Shown here: one piece after another, positions 32,775-41,366 of the stretch
Position numbering within the stretch: the stretch's first letter is position 1
Layout of the letters: each line of letters opens with the position of its first letter
Origin: Gemmata sp.
GTDB taxonomy: Bacteria > Planctomycetota > Planctomycetia > Gemmatales > Gemmataceae
Assembly: GCA_025055115.1 (NCBI GenBank)
Contig: JANWYJ010000001.1
Location: 1 to 50,001, forward strand
DNA: 50,001 nt
Direction: 5' to 3'
The notes under the pieces: generated by a model
Told to the model about the DNA's origin: nothing
The model's input: the letters and a program-made list of their open reading frames with translations, nothing else
Databases searched by the model: none
Position numbers and translations under genes: made by a program

Positions 32775-34535
32775 ATGTCCGAAAATTCCGGTTTCACCAC
32801 AATTTCTCGCCCCCAGTCGGCTGAGCTGGCAGCCACGGTGGTTCGACCGGTCCCACCACGCCACGAAACTGCCCCTGGCCGTAACCCTCACACTGCGTCG
32901 AGTGTCTCGGCAGGTCCTTCGAGTGGTTCGCTCGCCTTTGCGGAGGAAACCCGCCGGCTGTTGCGTTCCCGGCTGATGGTGACACATGCGGCAATCGGGA
33001 TTGTGGCCGGGGGTGTGGCCTTGTTGAGCCTGATGGATGCCGCGCCGATTCCTGCCGAAGCGGGCATAGGCCCGTGGGTGGTCGGGTTGTCCTTAATCAT
33101 GTTCGGGCAGAGTCTGGCCGGTTGGCTGTTGCTTCTCCGGTATCCACAGGCATCGCTGGTGACGTTGCGGCGGGGCGAAATCATACAGTTCACCACGCTG
33201 GCCTTGGTCGGCGGTATGGCCCGCTTCATTGCCCTCACCACAGAACCCGCAGCGTCGTCGGACCCGCGTTTCCACGATGTGGTCTACCGCTTTGCCGCAG
33301 TCCTCACCAGTTATCCGCTGTTTTTTGCCATCATTCTTTATGGGGTTCTGATCCCCAACACACGCCGACGCAGCCTCACGGGGGTTGCGATTCTCTGTGC
33401 TGTACCGCTATTGGCCACGGGTTGGGCCGCCGTGGTCAATCCCCATGTCCGGGCAGAATTTGTGGAAATTCTGCCCACGACGGCATTTCCACTGTTTATG
33501 GCCAGTGTGATTGCCGTCTTCAGTGCTACACAGCAGGTTGCCTTGCAACGGGAAGCCTTCGAGGCGCACCGGGAAGCGCAACAACTCGGCTCGTATACAC
33601 TTCGCAAGCGGTTGGGTGAAGGGGGCATGGGGGAGGTTTGGCTTGCCGAACACCGGCTGTTGAAGCGGCCCTGTGCCATCAAGTTCATCCGGACCGACTT
33701 GGCGGCTCATGCCGCTACTGCCAGACGTTTCGAGCGCGAAGTCCGCGCAGTGACCGCCCTGACCCATTTCAACACCGTGCGCATCTTCGACTACGGCCAA
33801 AGCGACGACGGCAGTTTCTATTATGTGATGGAATATCTGGAAGGTCCGACACTCGACAAACTCGTCAAAGACTCTGGGCCGCTGGAGCCGGCCCGGGCCG
33901 TCTATCTGTTGCGGCAGTTGTGTGGCGCTTTGGCGGAAGCCCATGCCGCGGGGATGGTGCACCGCGACTTAAAACCCAGCAACGTTATCATTACCAGCCT
34001 CGGTGGCCAACGCGATGTGGTGAAGTTGCTCGATTTCGGTTTGGTGCAGGACCACAGCACCACCGCCAGTGACGATCGGCTCACCCAGGCTGGCACTGTT
34101 TTGGGAACCCCCAGTTACATGTGCCCCGAGCAAGCCGGGGGTGAACCAGTCGATGCCCGAGGCGACATTTACTGCTTGGGTTGTGTTGCGTTCTTCATGC
34201 TCTGCGGACGACCGCCATTCGAAGCGGCCTCCGCGGGGAAACTGATCAGCCAGCATTTGACGCAACCGGCCCCATCAGTGCACACTTTTCGCGCTGATGT
34301 GCCCACAGATTTAGCAGATGTTATCGCCAAGTGTCTCGCGAAGGAGCCGGAGGATCGCTATCAGACCGCTTCAGAACTTGAAGTGGCCCTCCTGGGCTGC
34401 ACATGCAGTGGGCAATGGAATGCCATGGTTGCCGCACAATGGTGGCAGAACCGAACCGCCCCGGTCGCTCCCCCTCGCTCTGGCTCAACGCTCATCCCCA
34501 GCGAAACCCTCGTTCGCCACGAATCCCTCCAGTGA
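32775..34535 (+). CDS. Ser/Thr protein kinase with N-terminal six-helix membrane domain
   Basis: The order is reversed relative to most bacterial Hanks kinases. A low-complexity N-terminus (1-50) is followed by six hydrophobic helices (about 72-92, 102-122, 138-157, 176-194, 203-220 and 234-252), a helical linker, then a cytoplasmic kinase domain (about 273-545). Kinase motifs are GEGGMGEVW near 281, Lys 303 (CAIKFI), HRDLKPSN with Asp 398, and DFG at 420-422, followed by GTPSYMCPEQ. It is likely active. The membrane domain may sense lipid or membrane state (inference); it resembles nothing I can name. ATG 32775 is preferred over GTG 32769. The tail LVRHESLQ is duplicated downstream two to three times. 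Confidence 0.88.
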   Translation: MSENSGFTTISRPQSAELAATVVRPVPPRHETAPGRNPHTASSVSAGPSSGSLAFAEETRRLLRSRLMVTHAAIGIVAGGVALLSLMDAAPIPAEAGIGPWVVGLSLIMFGQSLAGWLLLLRYPQASLVTLRRGEIIQFTTLALVGGMARFIALTTEPAASSDPRFHDVVYRFAAVLTSYPLFFAIILYGVLIPNTRRRSLTGVAILCAVPLLATGWAAVVNPHVRAEFVEILPTTAFPLFMASVIAVFSATQQVALQREAFEAHREAQQLGSYTLRKRLGEGGMGEVWLAEHRLLKRPCAIKFIRTDLAAHAATARRFEREVRAVTALTHFNTVRIFDYGQSDDGSFYYVMEYLEGPTLDKLVKDSGPLEPARAVYLLRQLCGALAEAHAAGMVHRDLKPSNVIITSLGGQRDVVKLLDFGLVQDHSTTASDDRLTQAGTVLGTPSYMCPEQAGGEPVDARGDIYCLGCVAFFMLCGRPPFEAASAGKLISQHLTQPAPSVHTFRADVPTDLADVIAKCLAKEPEDRYQTASELEVALLGCTCSGQWNAMVAAQWWQNRTAPVAPPRSGSTLIPSETLVRHESLQ

Positions 34536-34844
34536 CCGCCAGTCGCTAACGGCTTGATGGTTGGCCATAACGTGTATCAACTCGTTCGCCACGAATCCCT
34601 CCAGTGACCGCCAGTCGCCAACGGCTTGATGGTTGGCCATAACGTGTATCAACTCGTTCGCCACGAACCCCTCCAGTGACCGTCAGACGAGCTGCGTTGG
34701 TATACGACGATTAATCAACGAAACTCTCGTTCGCCACGAACCACGTCGCTGACCCACAAAGTGCGGTCTTCCACGGATCAAGACCTCGGCAGCTCTGCCC
34801 AAACGCCCCACGGATCAAGACCTCGGCAGGCCTGCCCAAACGCC
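34509..34844. repeat. 72-bp tail repeat array plus 37-bp tandem pair
   Basis: A 72-bp unit that begins with the kinase's last codons and stop (34509-34580) is followed directly by a copy with one mismatch (34581-34652), a partial third copy (34653-34686) and a short fourth (34725-34744). A separate 37-bp tandem pair lies at 34771-34807 and 34808-34844 with two mismatches. No gene is seen before tsaD at 34965. Confidence 0.92.
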
Positions 34845-34964
34845 GCCGGTTCTTCTCTAGTCAGTCAGCCATCAGCGATACGAAAACCATCTTCCGAAGA
34901 TGCCAAATCCACGCCGACAGGGGCCGCGGCCGTCGCTCCTTCACCCGGCTGCTACGATAAAAGC

Positions 34965-35978
34965 ATGACGTACTTTTTGGCGATCGAAACCTCCTGTGAC
35001 GAAACCGCAGCGGCCGTCTTTACCGACGAGTTGCAAGTGCTGGCCAATGTTGTCGCTTCCCAAAGCGATCTGCACGCCCGCTTTGGTGGAGTGGTGCCGG
35101 AAATCGCCAGCCGCGCGCATTTGCGGAACCTCTTGCCCGTCATCGACGAGGCCCTCCGGCGGGCCGGGATCGCTCTCAGCGACCTCGGTTGTGTCGCGGT
35201 TCACAATACGCCAGGATTGGTAGGGGCCTTGTTGGTGGGTGTGAGTGCCGCCAAAGCCTTGGCTTGGGGTTTGGGCGTTCCTCTCATTGCAGTCAACCAC
35301 ATCGCCAGTCATATTTTCGCCTGCCGATTGGCCGCCGGTCGGGACATCTTCCCCTGTGTCGGGTTGGTGGTCAGTGGCGGGCATACGGCATTGTTTCGTT
35401 GTGAAAGTGCCTTAGCGCTCGAATTGTTGGGCGGCACCCGCGACGATGCCGCTGGCGAAGCCTTCGACAAGGTCGCGGCGATCTTGGGGCTGGGCTTTCC
35501 GGGGGGACCGGCGGTCGAGCGCGAGGCGGCTCAGGGCGACGCCAAAGCCTACCACTTTCCGCGCACCTTCGCCGACGATGGCCGCTTGGAGTTCAGTTTC
35601 AGCGGACTGAAAACGGCCGTGATGTACGCCTGCTACGGGCAGGACGTGAAAAGAGCCGCCCCGCCTCCGCCCGGGCCGCAACGAGCCAATCTGGCCGCCA
35701 GTTTCCAAGCGGCCGTTGTCGATGTGTTGGTTCTCAAATGTAAGCAAGCTTTGCGAAAAACCGGGTTGAAACGCTTAGCCGTCGGCGGTGGGGTCAGCGC
35801 CAACCGCGCCCTGCGGGCCGCGCTGGACGCGATGTGCGCCAAAGAAGGCGCGGAGTTGTTCATTCCCCCTCTGGCGCTGTGCACCGACAACGCCGCGATG
35901 GCCGCCCTGGCCGTGGAGAAGTGGAAGCGCGGCCAGTTCGCCACCCTCGACCTCGACGCGGAGCCGAACTGGCTTTGA
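34965..35978 (+). CDS. tsaD: tRNA N6-threonylcarbamoyladenosine transferase TsaD
   Basis: TsaD transfers the threonylcarbamoyl group from TC-AMP to A37 of ANN-reading tRNAs, working with TsaB and TsaE. The 337-residue length is standard. Motifs: FLAIETSCDETAAAV at the start, the metal-binding HIASHIFAC (HxxxH near 107-111), VSGGHTALF, GGTRDDAAGEAFDKVAAILGLGFPGGP, FSFSGLKTAV, and the C-terminal LCTDNAAMAA carrying the metal Asp. ATG 34965 matches the usual N-terminus; longer in-frame extensions upstream run through repeat-containing intergenic DNA. No tsaB, tsaE or rimI gene is adjacent. Confidence 0.95.
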   Translation: MTYFLAIETSCDETAAAVFTDELQVLANVVASQSDLHARFGGVVPEIASRAHLRNLLPVIDEALRRAGIALSDLGCVAVHNTPGLVGALLVGVSAAKALAWGLGVPLIAVNHIASHIFACRLAAGRDIFPCVGLVVSGGHTALFRCESALALELLGGTRDDAAGEAFDKVAAILGLGFPGGPAVEREAAQGDAKAYHFPRTFADDGRLEFSFSGLKTAVMYACYGQDVKRAAPPPPGPQRANLAASFQAAVVDVLVLKCKQALRKTGLKRLAVGGGVSANRALRAALDAMCAKEGAELFIPPLALCTDNAAMAALAVEKWKRGQFATLDLDAEPNWL

Positions 35979-36266
35979 ACCTTCGCCCCAGCCGTGCCCC
36001 TGTGAAAGCATCATCCGTGTGAACACCCCACCGCACGCCCCCACAGATCGTAGCGACCCGCAATCCCCATCCCTCGCAGGGTTGGCGACCACGGCGAGCC
36101 GAGGCAGTGGCTCCGGGGCGAAGATGCCGCAAATGGCTCTTCTCTTCTTTTCACAACAAATGCACATTAACAACAAATGCACATCTGCGAGTTGAGGCAG
36201 TAGCCCCGGGGCGAAGATGCCAGGGCTGGTTCGCCGGGGGGTACCGGGGACTTCCGATCGGCACAG
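35979..36266. repeat. Intergenic region with dispersed and near-tandem repeats
   Basis: A 35-bp unit at 36094-36128 recurs at 36187-36221 with four changes, and between them a 15-bp unit (ACAACAAATGCACAT) occurs twice at 36153-36167 and 36170-36184. The nested arrangement suggests successive duplication events. No gene is supported. Confidence 0.75.
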
Positions 36267-36488
36267 CTACGCCTTCGCTTCCGCGGGGGCCGGCTGGGCC
36301 TTTGGGGCTGCTTGTTCTTTTTTGCGTTGTTCCGCTCGGGCTTTCCGCTCGGCTTCCATCTTCTGCACTTGCGCGTTCACAGCTTCGCGCTGCTCTTTGG
36401 GAAGATACGCTCCCGGCCCCAACCGAGCCTCGTACTTTTTCCGCCGTTTTTCACGTTTCTTGCGTTTTTCGCCTGCTGGATTTCCCAT
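36267..36488 (-). CDS. Small highly basic protein, unknown function
   Basis: The 73-residue product is extremely Lys/Arg-rich (GEKRKKREKRRKKYEARLGPG near the start). The middle is a long charged helix (KEQREAVNAQVQKMEAERKARAEQRKKEQ) and the end is Ala/Pro-rich. The composition suggests nucleic acid or ribosome association (inference). I do not recognise a named family. ATG 36488 is chosen because the start is followed at once by the basic helix; in-frame upstream sequence is Gly/Arg-rich noise in the 5' region. Confidence 0.55.
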   Translation of the reverse strand: MGNPAGEKRKKREKRRKKYEARLGPGAYLPKEQREAVNAQVQKMEAERKARAEQRKKEQAAPKAQPAPAEAKA

Positions 36489-36665
36489 AGTCGCTCCGTC
36501 ACTGTGTTGGAGTCGCAATTTCGTTAAATTAGTAGTTTCCTGGGGAACGTCGAGAGGATCGACCCAGCTGCCACCGCGCGTTGCGGACCCGCCCGTGCCG
36601 CCTTTGGGGCCAGCGATTCTCACTCCCGATGATTCCCCTCTTGGGCAGCAACAACCCCTCCCGCC

Positions 36666-37844
36666 ATGAACGGCGCGATCTTCCACCAACTGTTGACCGC
36701 CCACGGCCAAGCCGCCTTGGCCGCGGCCACGGCGCTGAATCCGTCGGAAGCGACGTTTCTGACGTGTTGGAAACAGCTGCGGAAACATTACCCCGACGAA
36801 CTCGCCAACGCCGCCGTGGAAACAGCAATACTACGAATTAAGGCCCGGACCAAATTTTCTTGTGCGGACCGAATGTATTTCACCCGCGAAGCTCTGGAAC
36901 AAGCCAGTAGTGAAGTGGTCGCCCAGCATCGGGCACGGCGATTGGCTCCGTACTGCCTGGTCGCGGACTTGTGCTGCGGCATCGGGAGTGACGCCTTGGC
37001 ATTCGCTGCGGCCGGAGCGATGGTGACCGCCATTGATTCTGACCCGTTGCGGGTCGCCATGACTGAAGCCAACGCCGCAGCCCTGGGTTATCACGAGCGC
37101 GTCCATGGGGTGGTTGGCGATGCCCGAACCGTTGCCTTGCCTGAAGTCCAGGCCGCCTTTGCAGACCCGGCCCGCCGAACGGATCGCCGCCGCTTTCTCG
37201 ACCCGGAGGATTACCTGCCGCCGCTCTCGGCGATTCGCGCGCGGTTTGCCCCGGACTTTCCGTTGGCGGTCAAAATCGCTCCGGGTGTGGATTGGTCGGA
37301 CCTGCCGCACCGGGATGCGGAAGTGGAATTTGTCTCGTGGGGGGGTGAATTGAAAGAGTGTGTGCTGTGGTTTGGTGCCGCGCGGCAGGTGGCCCGCCGT
37401 GCGACGTTACTTCCTTGTGGGGCACAACTTACGGCCAACGAACCCTGTCAACCGCGCCCGGTGGCCCCGATCGGGGCTGTGCTGTACGACCCCGACCCCG
37501 CCCTCACCCGAGCCGGGTTGGTCCACCAGCTGGCCGAACAATTGGAGGCGTTCCCCATCGATTCTTGCGGCCCATTGTTGTCGGCCCGGCAGCGGCAGCC
37601 AACACCGTGGGCGTCGGCCTATGGGGTCGAGCAGGTCATCCCCTTCCATCGACGGCACTTGGGCGAATACCTCCGTTCCCAGCAGGTGGGGCGAATCACA
37701 GTCATCAAACGCGGTTCCCTGGCGGACGCCGACGCGCTTGTTCGCTGCCTCCGCCTGCAAGGCTCGGAGCATCGGTGGGTGTTTCTGACCTATGCGAACC
37801 ACCAGCATGTGATGATCGTGTGTACGCACCTCAATTGCCATTGA
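36666..37844 (+). CDS. Class I SAM-dependent methyltransferase with THUMP-like C-terminal domain
   Basis: The 392-residue protein has an N-terminal helical region (1-90), then a Rossmann methyltransferase fold with motif I LVADLCCGIGSDALAFA near 97-113, acidic AIDSDPLRV, and motif IV ADPARRTDRRRF. The C-terminal half (about 240-392: GAVLYDPDPALTRAGLVHQLAEQL, YLRSQQVGRITVIKRG) fits the ferredoxin-like and THUMP-like domains found with this family. RNA is the probable substrate; no specific position can be assigned. No good ribosome-binding site precedes ATG 36666. Confidence 0.8.
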   Translation: MNGAIFHQLLTAHGQAALAAATALNPSEATFLTCWKQLRKHYPDELANAAVETAILRIKARTKFSCADRMYFTREALEQASSEVVAQHRARRLAPYCLVADLCCGIGSDALAFAAAGAMVTAIDSDPLRVAMTEANAAALGYHERVHGVVGDARTVALPEVQAAFADPARRTDRRRFLDPEDYLPPLSAIRARFAPDFPLAVKIAPGVDWSDLPHRDAEVEFVSWGGELKECVLWFGAARQVARRATLLPCGAQLTANEPCQPRPVAPIGAVLYDPDPALTRAGLVHQLAEQLEAFPIDSCGPLLSARQRQPTPWASAYGVEQVIPFHRRHLGEYLRSQQVGRITVIKRGSLADADALVRCLRLQGSEHRWVFLTYANHQHVMIVCTHLNCH

Positions 37845-37913
37845 CGCGCACCGGGCAGCGGGCCATATCGCCGTGGCTGAATTATCCTGGGACTTGGGGC
37901 TTGGAGGTCACTC

Positions 37914-38405
37914 ATGCAACGCGTCGCGATTCTCGCCGCCACACTGACGCTCACCGCGAGCGTCTCGGCAGATCCGCCCGCTGTTTCTGGAACTTCCGAT
38001 CTGAGCCAATTGCAAGGCTCCTGGAAGCCACTGCAATGCGAATATGAGGGACAACCGCAAATGCCCACGGAAGTGATGGACCAGATTCGTGCGGTCTTTG
38101 ATCGCAACGAGTATCATCTCTATTTCCGCGATTCCAAACAAAAAGACCGCGCCGGACAACCAGTGATCCTGCGCTTGGCGCACATGAACGTCACTTTGGA
38201 TGAAACGACTGTGCCGAAAACGATTGTTTTTGAGTTCCTCGATGGTCCGCTGAAAGGCACCAAGCGGCATGGCATCTACGAATTGGCGGGCAATCAATTG
38301 AAACTGTGCTATTGTGCCACCAACCGCCCCAAACCGGCGAAGTTTGAAGCCCCCGCGCAAAGCGGTTATTTTTTGGAGACGTGGGCGCGCCAGGAGAAAA
38401 AGTAG
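37914..38405 (+). CDS. Secreted TIGR03067-family protein
   Basis: The 163-residue protein has a signal peptide (1-19, ASVSA then DPP) and the TIGR03067 pattern: LSQLQGSWKPLQCEYEGQ at the start, a central strand-rich part, and GIYELAGNQLKLCYCATNRPKPAKFEA near the end. The family is expanded in planctomycetes, is lipocalin-like in appearance, and has no established function. GGAGG lies 7 bases before ATG 37914. The last three codons (AAAAAGTAG) are followed by a near copy ending in TAA. Confidence 0.85.
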   Translation: MQRVAILAATLTLTASVSADPPAVSGTSDLSQLQGSWKPLQCEYEGQPQMPTEVMDQIRAVFDRNEYHLYFRDSKQKDRAGQPVILRLAHMNVTLDETTVPKTIVFEFLDGPLKGTKRHGIYELAGNQLKLCYCATNRPKPAKFEAPAQSGYFLETWARQEKK

Positions 38406-38651
38406 AAAAAGTAAGGGTGGTGGTTGTGGTGGGTTCGGGCCGTGTCGGTACCGCACCGATGGGTTGTCCACCCACAGCACCAAAGAGAGCCGGCGGGGGT
38501 CGACCGCGGTCGTGGGCCGGGGTTTGTACAATTTCTTCACCGCGAACTCCCCGGCCAATCGGCCTGGTCAGGGAGACTCCGTCCGGGAGACCCGATACGG
38601 GAGACTTTGGCGGTCCGATAGCCCCCTAACGAACAGCGTACGCCGGCTGTC
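38406..38651. other. Intergenic region with a 9-bp tail duplication
   Basis: GAAAAAGTA at 38396-38404 is repeated at 38405-38413, giving a second stop (TAA) just after the gene's TAG. Otherwise I see no feature in the 246 bp before mutS2. Confidence 0.4.
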
Positions 38652-40589
38652 ATGGATTCCCACACCCTCGAATTGCTCGGTTTTGACAAACTCCGGGCGT
38701 TGCTTGCGACCTATACCGCGTCGTCGTTAGGTCGCGATCTTGCGTTGCAACTCGAACCATCGACTGATGTTACGACGATTCGTCGTGAGCTGGCGTTGGT
38801 CCGCGAGATGGTGGAGGCGCTGGGGCTTCAACAGGCCCCGCCGTTTGCTGGTCTGCACGATGTCCGCCTGCTGGTTCGCCGTGCCGCGATCGGCACGATG
38901 CTGTCGGCCGAACAACTGATGCAGGTGGCGGAAGCCCTCAACTGCACCGGGGCCATGTACCGGTATCGCATGCGCCTGGCCGAACACCTCAACGGCCTGA
39001 TCGAGCTGCTGTCGGGCATTGAAGACCTCGGCACCGTTGGGAAATCCATCAGCGGCTGCATCGACGCCCGCGGCCATGTGCTCGATATGGCCAGCCGCGA
39101 ACTCGCTGCCGTCCGGCAAAAGCTCTACGAGCTGGATGAAAAGATGAAAGCGGAAATCCGGCGTCTGCTGCGCGACCCGGAATTACGCAAAGCCCTCAGT
39201 TATCCCAATGCCACGATTCATGGCGACCATCACGTCCTGCCGGTGGCCGTCAACTACCGCCATAAGGTGCCCGGGGTCGTCCATCGCGTCAGCAATACGG
39301 GTGAGACGCTTTTCATCGAACCGGCCAGCATCGTGGGTTGGAGCGCCGAGCGGGTGCAGTTGAAAGCGGATGAAGACCGCGAGGTGAAGCGGGTGCTACG
39401 GCGGCTCAGTGGCGAAGTGGGGCGTGTGGCCAAGCCCCTCATCTACGCCTTGGAAGTGATGGCTCGGCTTGATCTGATCACCGCAAAGGCCCGCTACGCT
39501 CGCGACTACGATATGTACCCGCCCGATGTCAACACCGAGGGCCGTTTGTGGCTCCGCAACGCCCGCCATCCGCTTCTGGAAGCCCTCTTCCGCGCTCCCC
39601 CCACGACCCCCTCAGGCCCAACCAGCACGCCCGACGCGCAGCCCCCAAAAGTGGTGCCCATCGACGTCCGCTTGGGGATTGGCTTCAACCTGCTCGTTAT
39701 CACCGGTCCCAACACCGGCGGCAAAACTGTTTCCCTCAAAACCACCGGTTTACTGTGCCTGATGGCCCAATCGGGCATGCTGATTCCTGCTGGGGAAGGC
39801 AGCCTGGTACCTGTGTTTGAACATATCCTGGCCGATATTGGCGACGAACAGAGCCTCGAACAATCGCTCAGTACCTTCAGTTCTCATATTTCTCGTATCG
39901 CCACGATCTTACAAGTGGCCAATACGCAAAGTCTGGTACTGCTCGACGAACTTGGTGCCGGCACCGATCCCACGGAAGGAGCCGCGTTAGGGCGGGCGAT
40001 CCTCGATCAGTTGGATCACATTGGTTGTCGGGCGATGGTCACGACCCACCTGGGTGATCTGAAAACTTATGCGTTTCACAATCCGCGGGCCGAAAATGCC
40101 GCCGTGGAATTCGATGTGGAAACGATGCGGCCCACCTACCGGCTTCACATCGGCCAATTCGGCATGAGTAATGCCCTCAAAATCGCCCGGCGCTTGAATT
40201 TACCCAAAGAACTGCTCCAACGGGCGTACCGCTATTTGAAGCGACGCCAAGGCCCTAGCCGCGAGCTGGCCCGGCTGCAGAAACTCCGCAGCGAGGCCGA
40301 GCAGGCGAAAATCGCAGCCCTGGCAGCACAACGCGAAGCCGAACGACAACGGGAAGCCTTCGAGCAACAACGCACCGCCTTGGAACGCGAAGCTGCGGCC
40401 CAAGCAGCCCTCCAGGAACTGCGCGCCCATCTCAAACCCGGCAGCGTCGTTTATGTGCAACGGTTCGGCTCCACCGGCAAAGTCGTCCGGGTGGATGTGA
40501 AAAAGCAAACGGTCACGGTCAGCCTCGGCATTGGACAATGGGAGGTGCCTTTCGAAGAAATCTTTCCAGAACCACCCAGCAATCCGTGA
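38652..40589 (+). CDS. mutS2: MutS2-family ATPase lacking the Smr nuclease domain
   Basis: The 645-residue protein has MutS2 core and lever regions (about 1-290) and the ABC ATPase domain: Walker A GPNTGGKT at 352-359, signature around SLSTFSSHISRIA, Walker B SLVLLDELGAGTDPTEG and THLGDLKTYAF. A coiled coil follows (about 530-585) and a KOW-like strand region (VVYVQRFGSTGKVVRVD) near 600. Family members of about 780 residues end in a Smr endonuclease domain; here the chain stops at LFPEPPSNP-like residues and no Smr sequence continues in any frame after the stop. In Bacillus MutS2 acts on collided ribosomes and on recombination; without Smr a splitting-only role is possible (inference). Confidence 0.9.
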   Translation: MDSHTLELLGFDKLRALLATYTASSLGRDLALQLEPSTDVTTIRRELALVREMVEALGLQQAPPFAGLHDVRLLVRRAAIGTMLSAEQLMQVAEALNCTGAMYRYRMRLAEHLNGLIELLSGIEDLGTVGKSISGCIDARGHVLDMASRELAAVRQKLYELDEKMKAEIRRLLRDPELRKALSYPNATIHGDHHVLPVAVNYRHKVPGVVHRVSNTGETLFIEPASIVGWSAERVQLKADEDREVKRVLRRLSGEVGRVAKPLIYALEVMARLDLITAKARYARDYDMYPPDVNTEGRLWLRNARHPLLEALFRAPPTTPSGPTSTPDAQPPKVVPIDVRLGIGFNLLVITGPNTGGKTVSLKTTGLLCLMAQSGMLIPAGEGSLVPVFEHILADIGDEQSLEQSLSTFSSHISRIATILQVANTQSLVLLDELGAGTDPTEGAALGRAILDQLDHIGCRAMVTTHLGDLKTYAFHNPRAENAAVEFDVETMRPTYRLHIGQFGMSNALKIARRLNLPKELLQRAYRYLKRRQGPSRELARLQKLRSEAEQAKIAALAAQREAERQREAFEQQRTALEREAAAQAALQELRAHLKPGSVVYVQRFGSTGKVVRVDVKKQTVTVSLGIGQWEVPFEEIFPEPPSNP

Positions 40590-40664
40590 AAACACGCAAG
40601 CTCCTTCAGGACGGCCACAGCGACAGACCGAAACCGCCCTGCCGACTCAACAGCAGCTCCCCGT

Positions 40665-41366
40665 CTATCCCGCCGCAGAGGATGACGGGCCGGGCTGGAG
40701 GAACTCGGGCTTGACCCTCTCCAGGTAACGCACCAAGACACCCAGCATCAGACCTTCGATCACCACCACCGGGATATGAGCCAACAGAACCAATTTCGCC
40801 AGCATCTCCCAATCTTCTTTCCCACCCAACAACAAGACGAGAAAGTTCAGCAGCACACTGGCGCCAACCGCACCACCACCCAGTACCACCCCACGGGCGA
40901 ATGCCGGTACACCCAGGCGGCGTAATAGTGGATACGCCACCCCCGCGAGCAATGCCGGCACACCCACGATACACGCATTCACACCCAGTGTCGTCAGCCC
41001 ACCATGTTGCAACAACAAATACTGCAGCGTTAACCCGACCACAATCGCCAGCGGCGCTTGCCGCCCCAAAACGACGCCCACCAGGCCATTGAGGATCAGA
41101 TGCACACTCGTTGGCAGCGCCGCCAGGGGAATATGAATGCTCGAGCCCACAAAAAACGCCGCACTCAACACCCCGATCCGCGGAATGTCCTCTTCGCGGG
41201 TGTACCACATCGCCATAGCCACCAGTAGTATCGCGCCAATGAACCCGCCGGCAATCCAGCCATCGGCCAGAACCCCATCCGACAGATGAACGGCCCAGAG
41301 CGACCAACGCGATGTCACTGCGGCTGAACCTCCGACGGTCCCAAGCCCCAAGCTGAGGCCCGTCAT
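40665..41366 (-). CDS. CbiM/NikM-like ECF transporter substrate-binding membrane protein
   Basis: The 233-residue membrane protein (six to seven helices) matches CbiM: WAVHLSDGVLADGW at about 24-37, SSIHIPLAALPTSVHLILNGLVGVVLGRQAPLAI with the conserved HIP and HL, and LGVNACIVGVPALLAG. In classical CbiM/NikM the mature N-terminus is Met-His, and that His binds Co or Ni. Here the equivalent His follows a 25-residue extension and a GTT codon, so it cannot be residue 2. Metal specificity is open. The start overlaps the dehydrogenase stop by 4 bp (ATGA). No CbiN/Q/O genes are adjacent. Confidence 0.8.
   Translation of the reverse strand: MTGLSLGLGTVGGSAAVTSRWSLWAVHLSDGVLADGWIAGGFIGAILLVAMAMWYTREEDIPRIGVLSAAFFVGSSIHIPLAALPTSVHLILNGLVGVVLGRQAPLAIVVGLTLQYLLLQHGGLTTLGVNACIVGVPALLAGVAYPLLRRLGVPAFARGVVLGGGAVGASVLLNFLVLLLGGKEDWEMLAKLVLLAHIPVVVIEGLMLGVLVRYLERVKPEFLQPGPSSSAAG

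Noticed and set aside
34761-34964. 68-codon N-terminal extension of tsaD
   Set aside because: The extension is translated from a 37-bp tandem repeat and is not part of the TsaD family; the conserved start is at 34965.
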